Below, piece by piece: positions 32,271-40,594 of a stretch of 64,000 nucleotides of DNA (its first letter is position 1; each line of letters opens with the position of its first letter). Position numbers and translations under genes: made by a program. This DNA comes from CAXBCP01 sp047638395 (GTDB lineage Bacteria; Pseudomonadota; Alphaproteobacteria; MPNO01; UBA830), in NCBI GenBank assembly GCA_047638395.1, contig JBLIMV010000022.1, forward strand, positions 1 to 64,000. Reading direction: 5' to 3'. The notes under the pieces were generated by a model, which made no database searches, was not told where the DNA came from, and saw nothing but the letters and a program-made list of their open reading frames with translations.

Positions 32271-33226
32271 TATTCGTTCCCTTTGTTCGAGCGCCGCGCA
32301 TGCATCCGCTCGCGGAGGCGCACCCAGTGTTCTATGAGGCCCAGCAGGGCAATAATCGCCGCGGGCCAGACCAGCAAAACCATAAATAAGTAGGCGCCCA
32401 TTAGCAGGAATAGGCGCCCGGGCCAAGCGGCGGAGATACTATGCAGAACTGCCAGCCCGATAAAGAAAAAAGGTATGGTCGCGATCAACATTACGTTGAT
32501 GCCGAAAAACCCTGCATTTCCGCCAAAAATCGACATTAGAGCGCCCAAAACGATCACCGCGACGGGCCAGAGCGGGGCCTCTATCTCGCTATAGACCGGT
32601 ATTGGCCGCAAATTTTTGCCTGACGCGGTCAGGAATTTTTGCGCCATTACCCCGTTTACGACGATCATGAGCAGCCAGGATGCAGCTGCGACCGCGGGGA
32701 AAACCGCCGCCATTGTCGCGATCAGCTGATCGACAACCACGGTGTCTGCCTGGGCGCCGCGCATCACGGCAAGGATGTTATTGAGATATGTCTCGATCGC
32801 GCCTCTCACCCCGTTCTCGCTGCCAAGAAAGATGAGGTAGGCGACAACAAAGGCCAATAGCGCGAGAGCCGTCAGCCAGCCGAGCAGTCTGCCGACCGGA
32901 TACCATTCAACCGAGCCGTCTTCGCCTTCCGCATCGCGGACACGGTGCTGGATGGCGAAATAGACAATTATGAGAACCGGCAACGCAGAGGTCAGAATAA
33001 AGAGAGACAGAGCACCGACGCCGGGAGATCCAAGCGCCACCAGCACAGCCGCGACCGCTGCCGCGACGGCGGCCGGCATGAAGCCGAGCGCAAGACCGGT
33101 TGCGACGATGGGGGCCTGGGCAAAATAGGCAAGCATGAAGGCGCCGGGCGAGCCCAGTGTCACCGAAAGATGCAACAGGGCCGCGATGACGCCCGCGCCC
33201 AACGGGATGAGCTGTGCGCGCTGCAT
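32270..33226 (-). CDS. DUF2232 membrane protein
   Basis: 318 aa with about eight membrane helices. The gene sits between rpsR and rplI, the position where alphaproteobacteria commonly carry a DUF2232 (YybS-like) integral membrane protein of unknown function. No catalytic motif is visible. Its stop TAA overlaps the rplI start by one base, showing translational coupling. A pair of hairpins lies between rpsR and its start. Confidence 0.85.
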   Translation of the reverse strand: MQRAQLIPLGAGVIAALLHLSVTLGSPGAFMLAYFAQAPIVATGLALGFMPAAVAAAVAAVLVALGSPGVGALSLFILTSALPVLIIVYFAIQHRVRDAEGEDGSVEWYPVGRLLGWLTALALLAFVVAYLIFLGSENGVRGAIETYLNNILAVMRGAQADTVVVDQLIATMAAVFPAVAAASWLLMIVVNGVMAQKFLTASGKNLRPIPVYSEIEAPLWPVAVIVLGALMSIFGGNAGFFGINVMLIATIPFFFIGLAVLHSISAAWPGRLFLLMGAYLFMVLLVWPAAIIALLGLIEHWVRLRERMHARRSNKGNE

Positions 33227-33238
33227 GCACTTACTTTC

Positions 33239-33284
33239 CGCCGGCGAACCGGCGATCTATGACCAGCCGGCGAACCGGCTGGTC
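33239..33284 (-). repeat. Two hairpins with UUCG loops between rpsR and DUF2232
   Basis: Read in the direction of the genes, CCGGTTCGCCGG cores occur twice: a 10-base stem at 33261-33284 and a 6-base stem at 33239-33254, each closed by a TTCG (UUCG) loop. Neither has a T-run, so they are more likely RNA-stability or processing elements that set different expression for the ribosomal proteins and the membrane protein. Confidence 0.7.
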
Positions 33285-33300
33285 TGTTGATAATAAGTGC

Positions 33301-33528
33301 TTAGTTAATAAGAAACGGCAACAAGGCAAGGTTGCGCGCCCGTTTGATGGCGGTCGCAAGCTCGCGCTGCTTTTTGGCTGACACAGCGGTAATCCGGCTC
33401 GGCACGATCTTGCCGCGTTCGGACGTGAAGCGCTGCAGCAGCTTTACGTTCTTATAATCTATCTTCGGGGCGTTCTCTCCGGAGAACGGGCAGCTCTTGG
33501 GCCGCCGGAAAAAGGGGCGCCGGCTCAT
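33301..33528 (-). CDS. rpsR: Ribosomal protein bS18
   Basis: 75 aa, the normal length. Recognisable by R-R-P-F-F-R-R near the N-terminus, I-D-Y-K-N-V (about 23-28), S-E-R-G-K-I-V-P-S-R-I-T and A-I-K-R-A-R-N-L-A-L-L-P. It binds the 30S platform together with bS6. It overlaps rpsF by ATGA (33525-33528). A Cys at 13 is part of C-P-F-S. Confidence 0.97.
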   Translation of the reverse strand: MSRRPFFRRPKSCPFSGENAPKIDYKNVKLLQRFTSERGKIVPSRITAVSAKKQRELATAIKRARNLALLPFLIN

Positions 33529-34073
33529 TCTTTGGTTTCCTTGTCATCTGCTGCGGGCGCGCTCTCTTCGGAAGCAGCTGGTGCTTCCGCAGGGGCGGGG
33601 GCTTCCGCAGGGGCGGACGTTTCCGCAGGGGCGGAGGCTTCCGTAGCGGCGGGTGTTGCCGGTGCGGCGGGGGCAGCAGCCCCTGGCTTCGGGCGGTCGT
33701 CATCACGGCCACGTCCACGATCACGGTCGCGATCACGGTCGTCACGGCTGCTTTTGCTCTGCATCATCACCGACGGCTCTTCTTCGTGCTCGTCGACACG
33801 GACGCTCATATAACGCAGCACGTCTTCGTGCAGGCGCATATTGCGTTCCATTTCGGTGAGCGCCGCCGCCGGGGCGTCGATATTCAGCAGCGAATAATGG
33901 CCTTTCCGGTTCTTTTTGATCCGGTAGGCGAGGGATTTAAGTCCCCAGTATTCGTCTTTTGTGACCTTGCCGCCGTTGTCCACAAGGATCTTTGTCATAT
34001 CCGCCGTAAGGGTTTCGACCTGGGTCGCGGAAATGTCCGGGCGTGCGATGTACACGCTTTCGTATAAAGGCAC
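33525..34073 (-). CDS. rpsF: Ribosomal protein bS6 with repeat tail
   Basis: 182 aa using a GTG start at 34073 after an AGGAG site. Residues 1-100 are the S6 ferredoxin-like fold (Y-E-S-V-Y-I-A-R-P-D; Y-W-G-L-K-S-L-A-Y-R-I-K-K-N). Beyond residue 100 the protein has a basic D-R-D-R-D-R-G-R stretch and then Ala/Pro/Glu repeats made of S-A-P-A-E-type units, from a short G/C-rich DNA repeat at about 33560-33680. The tail is variable in this lineage. First gene of the rpsF-rpsR-DUF2232-rplI operon. Confidence 0.96.
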   Translation of the reverse strand: MPLYESVYIARPDISATQVETLTADMTKILVDNGGKVTKDEYWGLKSLAYRIKKNRKGHYSLLNIDAPAAALTEMERNMRLHEDVLRYMSVRVDEHEEEPSVMMQSKSSRDDRDRDRDRGRGRDDDRPKPGAAAPAAPATPAATEASAPAETSAPAEAPAPAEAPAASEESAPAADDKETKE

Positions 34074-34085
34074 CGTTGTTACTCC

Positions 34086-34108
34086 TGGTTAGCTTCTGGT
34101 TAGCGTCC
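34086..34108. repeat. Short tandem repeat in the rpsF leader
   Basis: CTGGTTAGCTT is followed at once by CTGGTTAGCGT on the + strand, just upstream of the rpsF ribosome site (AGGAG on the minus strand). The repeat adds a second copy of the same 9-base core GGTTAGC-type sequence. Function unknown. Confidence 0.6.
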
Positions 34109-34288
34109 GGCCGCACGATGTCGAAGACACCGTGTCCGATCCGCCGCTCTGTTGCTAGAATTCGGACACCAAAAGGGCCGAATCCGAATAAACATAGCCA
34201 TAAAATTGCGCGCCGAAGCACGAGGCGCCGGAATATACACATTTAACCGGCACGCGCAAGCGATCCCGGCATGATTCGCGCGACTATC

Positions 34289-34316
34289 TTGACTCGTCTT
34301 AACCACCCTATATGAC
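34289..34316 (+). promoter_or_regulatory. Candidate fabD promoter
   Basis: TTGACT at 34289-34294 and TATGAC at 34311-34316 with a 16-base spacer, 46 bases before the fabD ATG, within the 288-base gap shared with the divergent rpsF operon. Judged by eye only. The rest of the gap holds no gene I can support. Confidence 0.4.
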
Positions 34317-34361
34317 TGCGGCGGAGCGCCGGAAATAGGCGGAAAACGACGGGGAAATTAT

Positions 34362-35303
34362 ATGACGCGCGCATTTGTGTTTCCAGGCCAAGGCTCACAA
34401 GCCGTTGGCATGGGCCAGGAACTTATGGCCACATTTCCGGCTGCACGGGAAACCCTTGAAGAAATTGACGACGCGCTCGGCCAGAATCTGTCGAAACTGA
34501 TGGCTGAAGGCCCGCCGGAAGAACTCCAGCTTACCGAAAACGCCCAGCCCGCGCTGATGGCGCTGAGCATGGCGGTTCTCCGGGTGTTGGAGACCGAAGG
34601 CGGTGTCGATCTGTCCAAGAGCTGTGCGTTTGTCGCCGGCCATTCGCTAGGTGAATACTCTGCCCTTGCGGCGGCACGGACATTCGGTCTCGCGGATACG
34701 GCCCGTCTGCTGAAGGTGCGCGGCCAGGCCATGCAAAAGGCGGTTCCGGTTGGCCAGGGCGGGATGGCAGCGCTGCTCGGTGCTGACCTGGACGTGGCGC
34801 AGGAAATCGCCGATGCCGCAGCCCAGGGCGAGGTCTGTTCAACGGCGAATGACAACGCACCCGGACAGATCGTGCTGTCGGGTGCCATGACAGCAATTGA
34901 CCGCGCCATCGACGTCGCTGCCGAAAAAGGGATCAAACGCTGTATCAAGCTGCCCGTCAGCGCGCCGTTTCACTGTGCGATGATGGCACCGGCGGCGGAT
35001 GTAATGGAAAAGTCGCTGTCTGAGGTCGATCTGGTGCGCCCATTGGTGCCGGTCATGGCCAATGTCACGGCAGCGCCTGCAGAAAACCCCGATGATATTC
35101 GCCGCCTGCTCGTCGAACAGGTGACGGCACTTGTGCGCTGGCGCGAGAGCGTGCTGGCGATGCGCGATGCCGGCGTCGATACGCTGATCGAGCTTGGCGC
35201 GGGCAAGGTGCTGACAGGGCTGACTAAACGAATCGACCGGGACATCACATCAATGAACGTCGAGACGCCCGCAGATGTCGAAGCCGTCCTTAAAACGTTT
35301 TAA
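34362..35303 (+). CDS. fabD: Malonyl-CoA:ACP transacylase
   Basis: 313 aa, normal size. F-P-G-Q-G-S-Q-A at 7-14, nucleophile S95 in G-H-S-L-G-E-Y, and H204 in A-P-F-H-C complete the Ser-His pair; R120 (L-K-V-R-G-Q-A) binds the malonyl carboxylate. It loads malonate onto acyl carrier protein to start each elongation round. First gene of fabD-fabG-acpP-fabF-mltG, with a 26-base gap to fabG. Confidence 0.97.
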   Translation: MTRAFVFPGQGSQAVGMGQELMATFPAARETLEEIDDALGQNLSKLMAEGPPEELQLTENAQPALMALSMAVLRVLETEGGVDLSKSCAFVAGHSLGEYSALAAARTFGLADTARLLKVRGQAMQKAVPVGQGGMAALLGADLDVAQEIADAAAQGEVCSTANDNAPGQIVLSGAMTAIDRAIDVAAEKGIKRCIKLPVSAPFHCAMMAPAADVMEKSLSEVDLVRPLVPVMANVTAAPAENPDDIRRLLVEQVTALVRWRESVLAMRDAGVDTLIELGAGKVLTGLTKRIDRDITSMNVETPADVEAVLKTF

Positions 35304-35329
35304 TACGCTCGAATTCAGGAGATCCGAAT

Positions 35330-36067
35330 ATGTTCGCACTGGCAGATAAAAAGGCGCTGGTCACCGGCGCGTCCGGCGGAATCGGTGGCGCGATTGCGCG
35401 GTCGATGCATGAACAGGGTGCGACTGTGGCATTGGCCGGCCGTAACCGCGAAGCGCTCGATGCGCTGGCGGCCGAGCTTGGCGATCGCTGTCATGTGATT
35501 GTCGGCGATCTCGGCGATACGGAATCGGCCGACGCGATGCTCACCGCCGCATCCGATGCGATGGACGGTATCGATATTCTGGTCAACAACGCCGGGCTGA
35601 CGCGCGACAATCTCGCCATGCGGATCAAGGACGAAGACTGGCAGGCGGTTGTCGACGTTAATCTTACAGCTACGTTTCGTCTGTCCCGCGCGGTCCTGCG
35701 CGGCATGATGAAGGCGCGCTGGGGACGGATCATAAACGTCACGTCGATTGTGGGTGTTACCGGCAATCCGGGGCAGGCTAATTACGCGGCGTCCAAGGCT
35801 GGCATTATCGGTATGTCCAAGTCGATTGCCGGCGAGGTTGCGACGCGGGGAATTACCGTGAACTGCATTGCACCGGGCTTTATCGCGACCGCGATGACCG
35901 AATCACTCGGTGACGATCAGAAAGAGAAGCTCGTTGGTGCCGTCCCCGCGGGACGCCTCGGAACGCCGGAAGACGTGGCCGCCTGCGCCGTATTTCTGGC
36001 ATCGAACGAAGCTGCATACGTTACGGGTCAAACCTTGCATGTAAATGGCGGAATGGCCATGATATAG
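35330..36067 (+). CDS. fabG: 3-oxoacyl-ACP reductase
   Basis: 245 aa. NADPH motif T-G-A-S-G-G-I-G at 12-19, N-N-A-G at 86-89, and the catalytic S139, Y152 and K156 (N-Y-A-A-S-K). Reduces the beta-keto group in fatty-acid elongation. A strong AGGAG ribosome site precedes the ATG. The 140-base gap to acpP probably contains a promoter or processing site; a short hairpin GGGGC/GCCCC lies just after the stop. Confidence 0.97.
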   Translation: MFALADKKALVTGASGGIGGAIARSMHEQGATVALAGRNREALDALAAELGDRCHVIVGDLGDTESADAMLTAASDAMDGIDILVNNAGLTRDNLAMRIKDEDWQAVVDVNLTATFRLSRAVLRGMMKARWGRIINVTSIVGVTGNPGQANYAASKAGIIGMSKSIAGEVATRGITVNCIAPGFIATAMTESLGDDQKEKLVGAVPAGRLGTPEDVAACAVFLASNEAAYVTGQTLHVNGGMAMI

Positions 36068-36207
36068 AGCGCTGGGGCAGTTCGCCCCGATCAGTCGCAG
36101 GCCCGGAAAACATGTGGCAAAAGCATGAATACCGGGTTAGGAGATAACGAACCCAAAAGGCTGGCCTGCCGTTTGCTCGGACGCCGGTTAATTCCAAGGA
36201 AAATAGA

Positions 36208-36444
36208 ATGAGCGATACCGCAGACCGCGTGAAAAAGATCGTTGTCGAACATCTCGGTGTAGATGAAGGCAAAGTTACCGACAATGCCAGCTTCATCGAC
36301 GATCTCGGGGCGGACAGTCTCGACACGGTCGAACTGGTTATGGCGTTTGAAGAGGAATTCGGTTGCGAGATTCCCGACGATGCCGCCGAAAAAATCCTGA
36401 CGGTTAAAGACGCAATCGGCTTTATCGACGAGAACGCCGGCTGA
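36208..36444 (+). CDS. acpP: Acyl carrier protein
   Basis: 78 aa, strongly acidic. The 4'-phosphopantetheine is attached to S37 in G-A-D-S-L-D-T. The flanking L-G-A-D-S-L-D-T-V-E-L-V-M-A-F-E and the final D-A-I-G-F-I-D helix are those of AcpP. AAGGAAAA precedes the ATG. A hairpin without T-run follows before fabF. Confidence 0.98.
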   Translation: MSDTADRVKKIVVEHLGVDEGKVTDNASFIDDLGADSLDTVELVMAFEEEFGCEIPDDAAEKILTVKDAIGFIDENAG

Positions 36445-36457
36445 TTTTCGGGTTCCT

Positions 36458-36479
36458 GGCACAGTCATCGAACTGTGCC
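36458..36479 (+). other. Hairpin between acpP and fabF
   Basis: GGCACAGT and ACTGTGCC form a perfect 8-base stem with a 6-base loop (CATCGA), 14 bases after the acpP stop. There is no T-run. It may protect the abundant acpP message or attenuate reading into fabF. Confidence 0.65.
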
Positions 36480-36513
36480 GGAATTACCGCACGGCAAGCT
36501 TGAAAGCGTGGAT

Positions 36514-37782
36514 ATGGAATTTAGACGTGTTGTCGTAACCGGCATCGGTGCTGTCACCCCTTTGGGTGCAGGCGTCGATAACATCTGGGGACGAATCCTG
36601 AATGGTGAGTCCGGTGCAGGCAGTATCGAGGGCTTCGATGTTTCCGATCTGGCGGTAAAAATCGCCTGCGAGGTTCCCCTCGGCGACCGCGAGAGCGGCG
36701 GGTTTAATGCTGATGAGCATGTTTCGCCCAAAGACCAGCGAAAGATGGATCGTTTCATTCTCTACGGGGTCGGCGCGGCAGACGAAGCGATTGCCGATGC
36801 CGGCTGGACGCCTGAAAGCGAAGAGGAACTGGAACGCACAGGGGTCATGATCGGTTCCGGTATCGGCGGTCTGGAGACGATTGCCGAAGCGGCAATGATA
36901 CTGCGGGACAAAGGTCCGCGGCGTGTCTCACCGTTCTTTATCCCCTCAAGTCTGATCAATCTGGCGTCGGGTCAGGTATCCATCAAATACGGGTTCAAGG
37001 GCCCCAACCATGCGCCGGTCACCGCGTGCTCCACAGGGGCACATGCGATCGGGGACGCATCGCGGCTGATCGGATTTGGCGACGCGGACGTGATGATTGC
37101 CGGTGGTGCCGAAGCCGCGGTCTGTCGTCTCGGTATTGCCGGTTTCGCGGCGGCCCGTGCATTGTCATCCAATTTCAACGATGAACCGACACGGGCCTCG
37201 CGCCCGTGGGACAAGGACCGTGACGGCTTCGTCATGGGTGAAGGCGCAGGCGTTGTTGTGCTTGAAGAATACGAGCATGCAAAAGCGCGCGGCGCAAAAA
37301 TCTATGCCGAAATAGCCGGCTATGGATTGTCCGGGGATGCCCATCACATTACGTCGCCGCCGCCGGATGGAAATGGTGGTTACCGTGCCATGCAGTCCGC
37401 GTTGCGGAATGCCGGGATGAATATCGAAGATATCGACTATGTGAACGCGCATGGCACGTCGACCCCGCTGGGCGACGAGATCGAGCTTGGCGCGGTCAAA
37501 CGCCTGTTCGGCGATCATGCCTACAAGCTGTCCATGTCGTCGACCAAGTCGGCGATCGGGCATCTGCTCGGTGCTGCCGGTGCGGTCGAGGCAATTTTCT
37601 CGGTAAAGGCGATTCAGGATGGCGTTGCACCGCCGACGCTGAATCTTGAAAACCCGTCCGATGGTTGCGATATCGACCTGGTGCCGCTGCAGGCGAAAGA
37701 ACGCACGATCGATGCTGCGCTGTCGAACTCCTTCGGGTTCGGTGGCACCAACGCATCGGTCATTTTCAAAAAGGCATCCTGA
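36514..37782 (+). CDS. fabF: 3-oxoacyl-ACP synthase II
   Basis: 422 aa from the ATG at 36514, where the conserved M-x-R-R-V-V-V-T-G-I-G begins. Active-site C172 (T-A-C-S-T-G), H313 (N-A-H-G-T-S-T) and H350 (A-I-G-H-L-L-G-A-A-G) are present, with K345 (T-K-S). It condenses malonyl-ACP with acyl-ACP and governs chain length and unsaturated-chain elongation. Followed after 6 bases by mltG. Confidence 0.97.
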   Translation: MEFRRVVVTGIGAVTPLGAGVDNIWGRILNGESGAGSIEGFDVSDLAVKIACEVPLGDRESGGFNADEHVSPKDQRKMDRFILYGVGAADEAIADAGWTPESEEELERTGVMIGSGIGGLETIAEAAMILRDKGPRRVSPFFIPSSLINLASGQVSIKYGFKGPNHAPVTACSTGAHAIGDASRLIGFGDADVMIAGGAEAAVCRLGIAGFAAARALSSNFNDEPTRASRPWDKDRDGFVMGEGAGVVVLEEYEHAKARGAKIYAEIAGYGLSGDAHHITSPPPDGNGGYRAMQSALRNAGMNIEDIDYVNAHGTSTPLGDEIELGAVKRLFGDHAYKLSMSSTKSAIGHLLGAAGAVEAIFSVKAIQDGVAPPTLNLENPSDGCDIDLVPLQAKERTIDAALSNSFGFGGTNASVIFKKAS

Positions 37783-37788
37783 ACCCGA

Positions 37789-38775
37789 ATGCGGCGGTCC
37801 GCCGTCCGCGTAATTCTGGCGATCCTTCTGATCGCCGCCGTCGGTATCGCCGGCGGCGTGGTCTGGGCGTGGGACGCCTATAAATCTCCCGGGCCACTGC
37901 AGTCCGACGTCGCGCTGATTGTGCCCAAAGGCGCCGGCGTTCAGGCAATCGCTCAGAGCCTTCAGGATGCGGGCGTTATTGATAACCCGCATCTGTTTGT
38001 GCTTGGCGCGCGTTATACCGAAATGGCGCGACGGATGCGCGCCGGTGAGTTTGCCTTCGTCGCCGGTATCAGCATGCAACAGGCGGTGAAGCATCTCGTC
38101 GATGGCGCGACGGTAAAGCGGCGGCTGACAGTTCCCGAAGGCTTGCTGACACGCGAGATCGTCGCGCTTGTTGCGGCGGCACCCGGGTTGACCGGTACTG
38201 TCGAGGCGCCGGAGCCGGAAGGCGCGTACCTGCCCGAAACCTATTTCTACAGCCACGGCGACAGCCGTTCAGCCGTGCTTGCCCGGATGGTGGCATCGAT
38301 GGATGAGGCACTGGCAGCCGCCTGGGCACAAAGAGACCCCAAGATCGCCCTGAAATCGCCGCGAGAGGCCCTGATCCTCGCATCTATCATCGAAAAGGAA
38401 ACAGGTGTGTCGGCGGAGCGTGCCCGCGTTTCTGCCGTGTTCCATAACCGGCTGCGCCGCCGGATGCGGCTTCAGTCCGACCCGACGGTGGCCTACGCGG
38501 TGACCGGGGGCGGGGTGTCGCTGGGGCGGCCCCTGAACCGTGCGGATCTGGCGGCGGAGTCGCCCTACAATACCTATCGCGTTACCGGATTACCCCCGGG
38601 TCCGATTGCCAATCCGGGCAGGGCGTCACTTATGGCTGCCGTCAAGCCGCTCACCACAACGGAATATTACTTCGTTGCCGACGGGCAGGGCGGGCATGCG
38701 TTTTCCCAGACCCTGCGCGGGCACAACCGCAATGTCGCGAAATGGCGGCGCTTGCAACGGGAACGCGCTAAATAG
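37789..38775 (+). CDS. mltG: Endolytic murein transglycosylase MltG (YceG)
   Basis: 328 aa. Membrane helix at about 8-28, LysM-like part at about 40-110 (I-V-P-K-G-A-G-V-Q-A-I-A), then the YceG domain with S-I-I-E-K-E-T-G near 199-206 containing the catalytic Glu (E202), and L-P-P-G-P-I-A-N-P-G near 268-277. It cuts nascent glycan strands at the inner membrane and so limits chain length. The usual place after fabF in alphaproteobacteria. Its stop is 9 bases before the convergent SDR gene. Confidence 0.95.
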   Translation: MRRSAVRVILAILLIAAVGIAGGVVWAWDAYKSPGPLQSDVALIVPKGAGVQAIAQSLQDAGVIDNPHLFVLGARYTEMARRMRAGEFAFVAGISMQQAVKHLVDGATVKRRLTVPEGLLTREIVALVAAAPGLTGTVEAPEPEGAYLPETYFYSHGDSRSAVLARMVASMDEALAAAWAQRDPKIALKSPREALILASIIEKETGVSAERARVSAVFHNRLRRRMRLQSDPTVAYAVTGGGVSLGRPLNRADLAAESPYNTYRVTGLPPGPIANPGRASLMAAVKPLTTTEYYFVADGQGGHAFSQTLRGHNRNVAKWRRLQRERAK

Positions 38776-38784
38776 ATCTTTTGT

Positions 38785-39579
38785 TCAGGGCTTTCGTGGG
38801 GCTGCACGTAATAGCCGGTCCCGCAAGCCTGCGGGCAGTGCGCCGAGGGTTCGCACCGCCGCATAGAGCGGCCAGGGGAAGACGATACGGGCACGGTTCT
38901 GCGCCAGCCGGGCGACAATAATGCGCGCGGCTTTTTTCGGATCGGTGAGGAACGGCATCGGGAACGGATTTCGATCTGTCATCGGTGTGCGGATAAAGCC
39001 GGGACAGATGACCGATACAAGGACACCCGATCCGGCAAGTTCACCGCGCAGCGATTCTCCCCATACCCTGACGGCTGCCTTCGATGCGCAATAGGCAGGC
39101 GCACCGGGAAACCCGACAAAGCCTGCAATGGACGACATAATCGCAATTTGACCGTGGCCCCGTGGCTGCATCTGGCCGATCGCCGGCAGGACCGTGTTGG
39201 CGACGCCGTCCACGTTGATCGCCAATATCTGACGTGCCTGGGCAGCGGTCTTGCCGCCGCTCCCTGTGCCGGCGGAAATACCGGCATTGGCCACCACCAG
39301 ATCGAGCGGGGCGAGCGCGGCGGCCCCCTGCACCCAGTCCCGGGCGGCTTCCGCATTGGTCACATCGAATACCGACGTGGCCGTCTCTGACCCGAGGGCC
39401 GAACAGGCAGCTCCGACGGCAGATAACCGCTCTTTGTTGCGCCCTGCCAGAGACAGCCGGACCCCGGAAGCGGCATATGCTTCGGCAAGTGCCGCGCCGA
39501 GACCGCTGGATGCGCCGGTGATAAGAACATGACGGGTGGCTGGCACGGGGACTGCTCTGGCTGTGATGACGACATCCAC
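38785..39579 (-). CDS. Short-chain dehydrogenase/reductase
   Basis: 264 aa, classical SDR. NAD(P) motif T-G-A-S-S-G-L-G (about 21-28), N-A-G-I (about 99-102), S-S-I-A with Tyr-Lys pair A-Y-C-A-S-K (Y161, K165 approx.). The C-terminal part after residue 225 (R-I-V-F-P-W-P-L-Y) is a hydrophobic tail seen in SDRs linked to membranes. Substrate unknown. It lies on the opposite strand between mltG and yicC, interrupting an otherwise rightward housekeeping block. Confidence 0.88.
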   Translation of the reverse strand: MDVVITARAVPVPATRHVLITGASSGLGAALAEAYAASGVRLSLAGRNKERLSAVGAACSALGSETATSVFDVTNAEAARDWVQGAAALAPLDLVVANAGISAGTGSGGKTAAQARQILAINVDGVANTVLPAIGQMQPRGHGQIAIMSSIAGFVGFPGAPAYCASKAAVRVWGESLRGELAGSGVLVSVICPGFIRTPMTDRNPFPMPFLTDPKKAARIIVARLAQNRARIVFPWPLYAAVRTLGALPAGLRDRLLRAAPRKP

Positions 39580-39703
39580 GATTGAAGATGATAAAACAGG
39601 CTGACTTTAACGGTCCGGGCAGACTGGTGCTACCGGAACGCTTTTCGACATGAAGCGAGACATTCCCGGGCTTTCAGGACCGGGAGCGCACGAGGGGGTG
39701 CCT

Positions 39704-40588
39704 TTGACGGTTAAAAGTATGACAGGGTTTGCGCGGGTGGACGGCGCGGAGGCCGGCTATAGCTGGGTCTGGGAAGTCAAAAGCGTCAATTCGAAGGGGC
39801 TCGACCTGCGTTTTCGTCTCCCCGGCGGGTTTGACCAGATCGAAGCGTCGTCGCGAAAACGCGCGGGCGACGCCTTTGTGCGTGGCAATCTGTCCATCAA
39901 CCTGAACCTTCAACGTCCGGACCGTCCTCCGACGCTGGACATCAATCGCGACGTTCTGAATCAGATGATCGCCCTTGCTGCCGAGTACAAGGGCGGGACC
40001 GAGAATGTAAATGTCGAGACGCTGTTCGGCCTGCGGGGTGTTGTCGAGGTCGTTGAGAACCAGGAAGAAGACGAGGCTGATATCGCGCAGCGGGACGCGG
40101 CGATCTCAGCCGGGTTTGGCGACCTGATGACGGCGCTTGCCGCCGCCCGGGGCGAAGAAGGTGCCCGGATGGGCGCTGTCGTTGATGAGCATATCGACGA
40201 GATCTCGTCGCTGACATCCGAAGCGGCGGGGCTTGCAGAAATGCAGCCGGTGCGCCGCCGTGAACGGCTGGCAGTCCAGCTTGAAGAATTGCTCGATGGT
40301 GAAAACGCCGTTTCGCCGGAGCGCCTGGCGCAGGAGCTTGCCCTGATTGTTGCAAAGGGCGATATCCGCGAAGAACTGGACCGGCTTGTCGCCCATGTCG
40401 GCGCGGCGCGCGATCTGATGGCAGAGGGGGCCGCGGTCGGCCGGCGTCTGGATTTTTTGTGTCAGGAATTCAATCGGGAGGCCAACACGCTCTGTTCCAA
40501 GTCGTCCGATCTGGAACTGACACGGGTCGGTCTGGCGCTGAAGGCGGCAATCGAGCGCCTGCGTGAACAGATTCAGAATATCGAGTAA
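39704..40588 (+). CDS. YicC-family endoribonuclease
   Basis: 294 aa if the TTG at 39704 is used; it has GAGGGGGTG just before it and gives the usual K-S-M-T-G-F-A-R opening. The frame is open back to 39650. YicC_N and DUF1732 parts are both present, with E-V-K-S-V-N-S-K-G-L-D near 24-34 and the final E-F-N-R-E-A-N-T-L-C-S-K-S (about 252-264), the strongly conserved end motif. Known members are stress-related endoribonucleases that act on small RNA and mRNA. It is followed by gmk after 6 bases, as in many bacteria. Confidence 0.92.
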   Translation: MTVKSMTGFARVDGAEAGYSWVWEVKSVNSKGLDLRFRLPGGFDQIEASSRKRAGDAFVRGNLSINLNLQRPDRPPTLDINRDVLNQMIALAAEYKGGTENVNVETLFGLRGVVEVVENQEEDEADIAQRDAAISAGFGDLMTALAAARGEEGARMGAVVDEHIDEISSLTSEAAGLAEMQPVRRRERLAVQLEELLDGENAVSPERLAQELALIVAKGDIREELDRLVAHVGAARDLMAEGAAVGRRLDFLCQEFNREANTLCSKSSDLELTRVGLALKAAIERLREQIQNIE

Positions 40589-40594
40589 GGGACC

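Noticed and set aside
34074..34110. S6:S18-binding leader motif upstream of rpsF
   Set aside because: The leader does not show a convincing hairpin with a bulged CCG; only a short tandem repeat is visible.
34043..34246. Arg-rich 67-codon frame upstream of fabD
   Set aside because: Overlaps the rpsF start on the other strand, has no ribosome site and no likeness to a known small basic protein.
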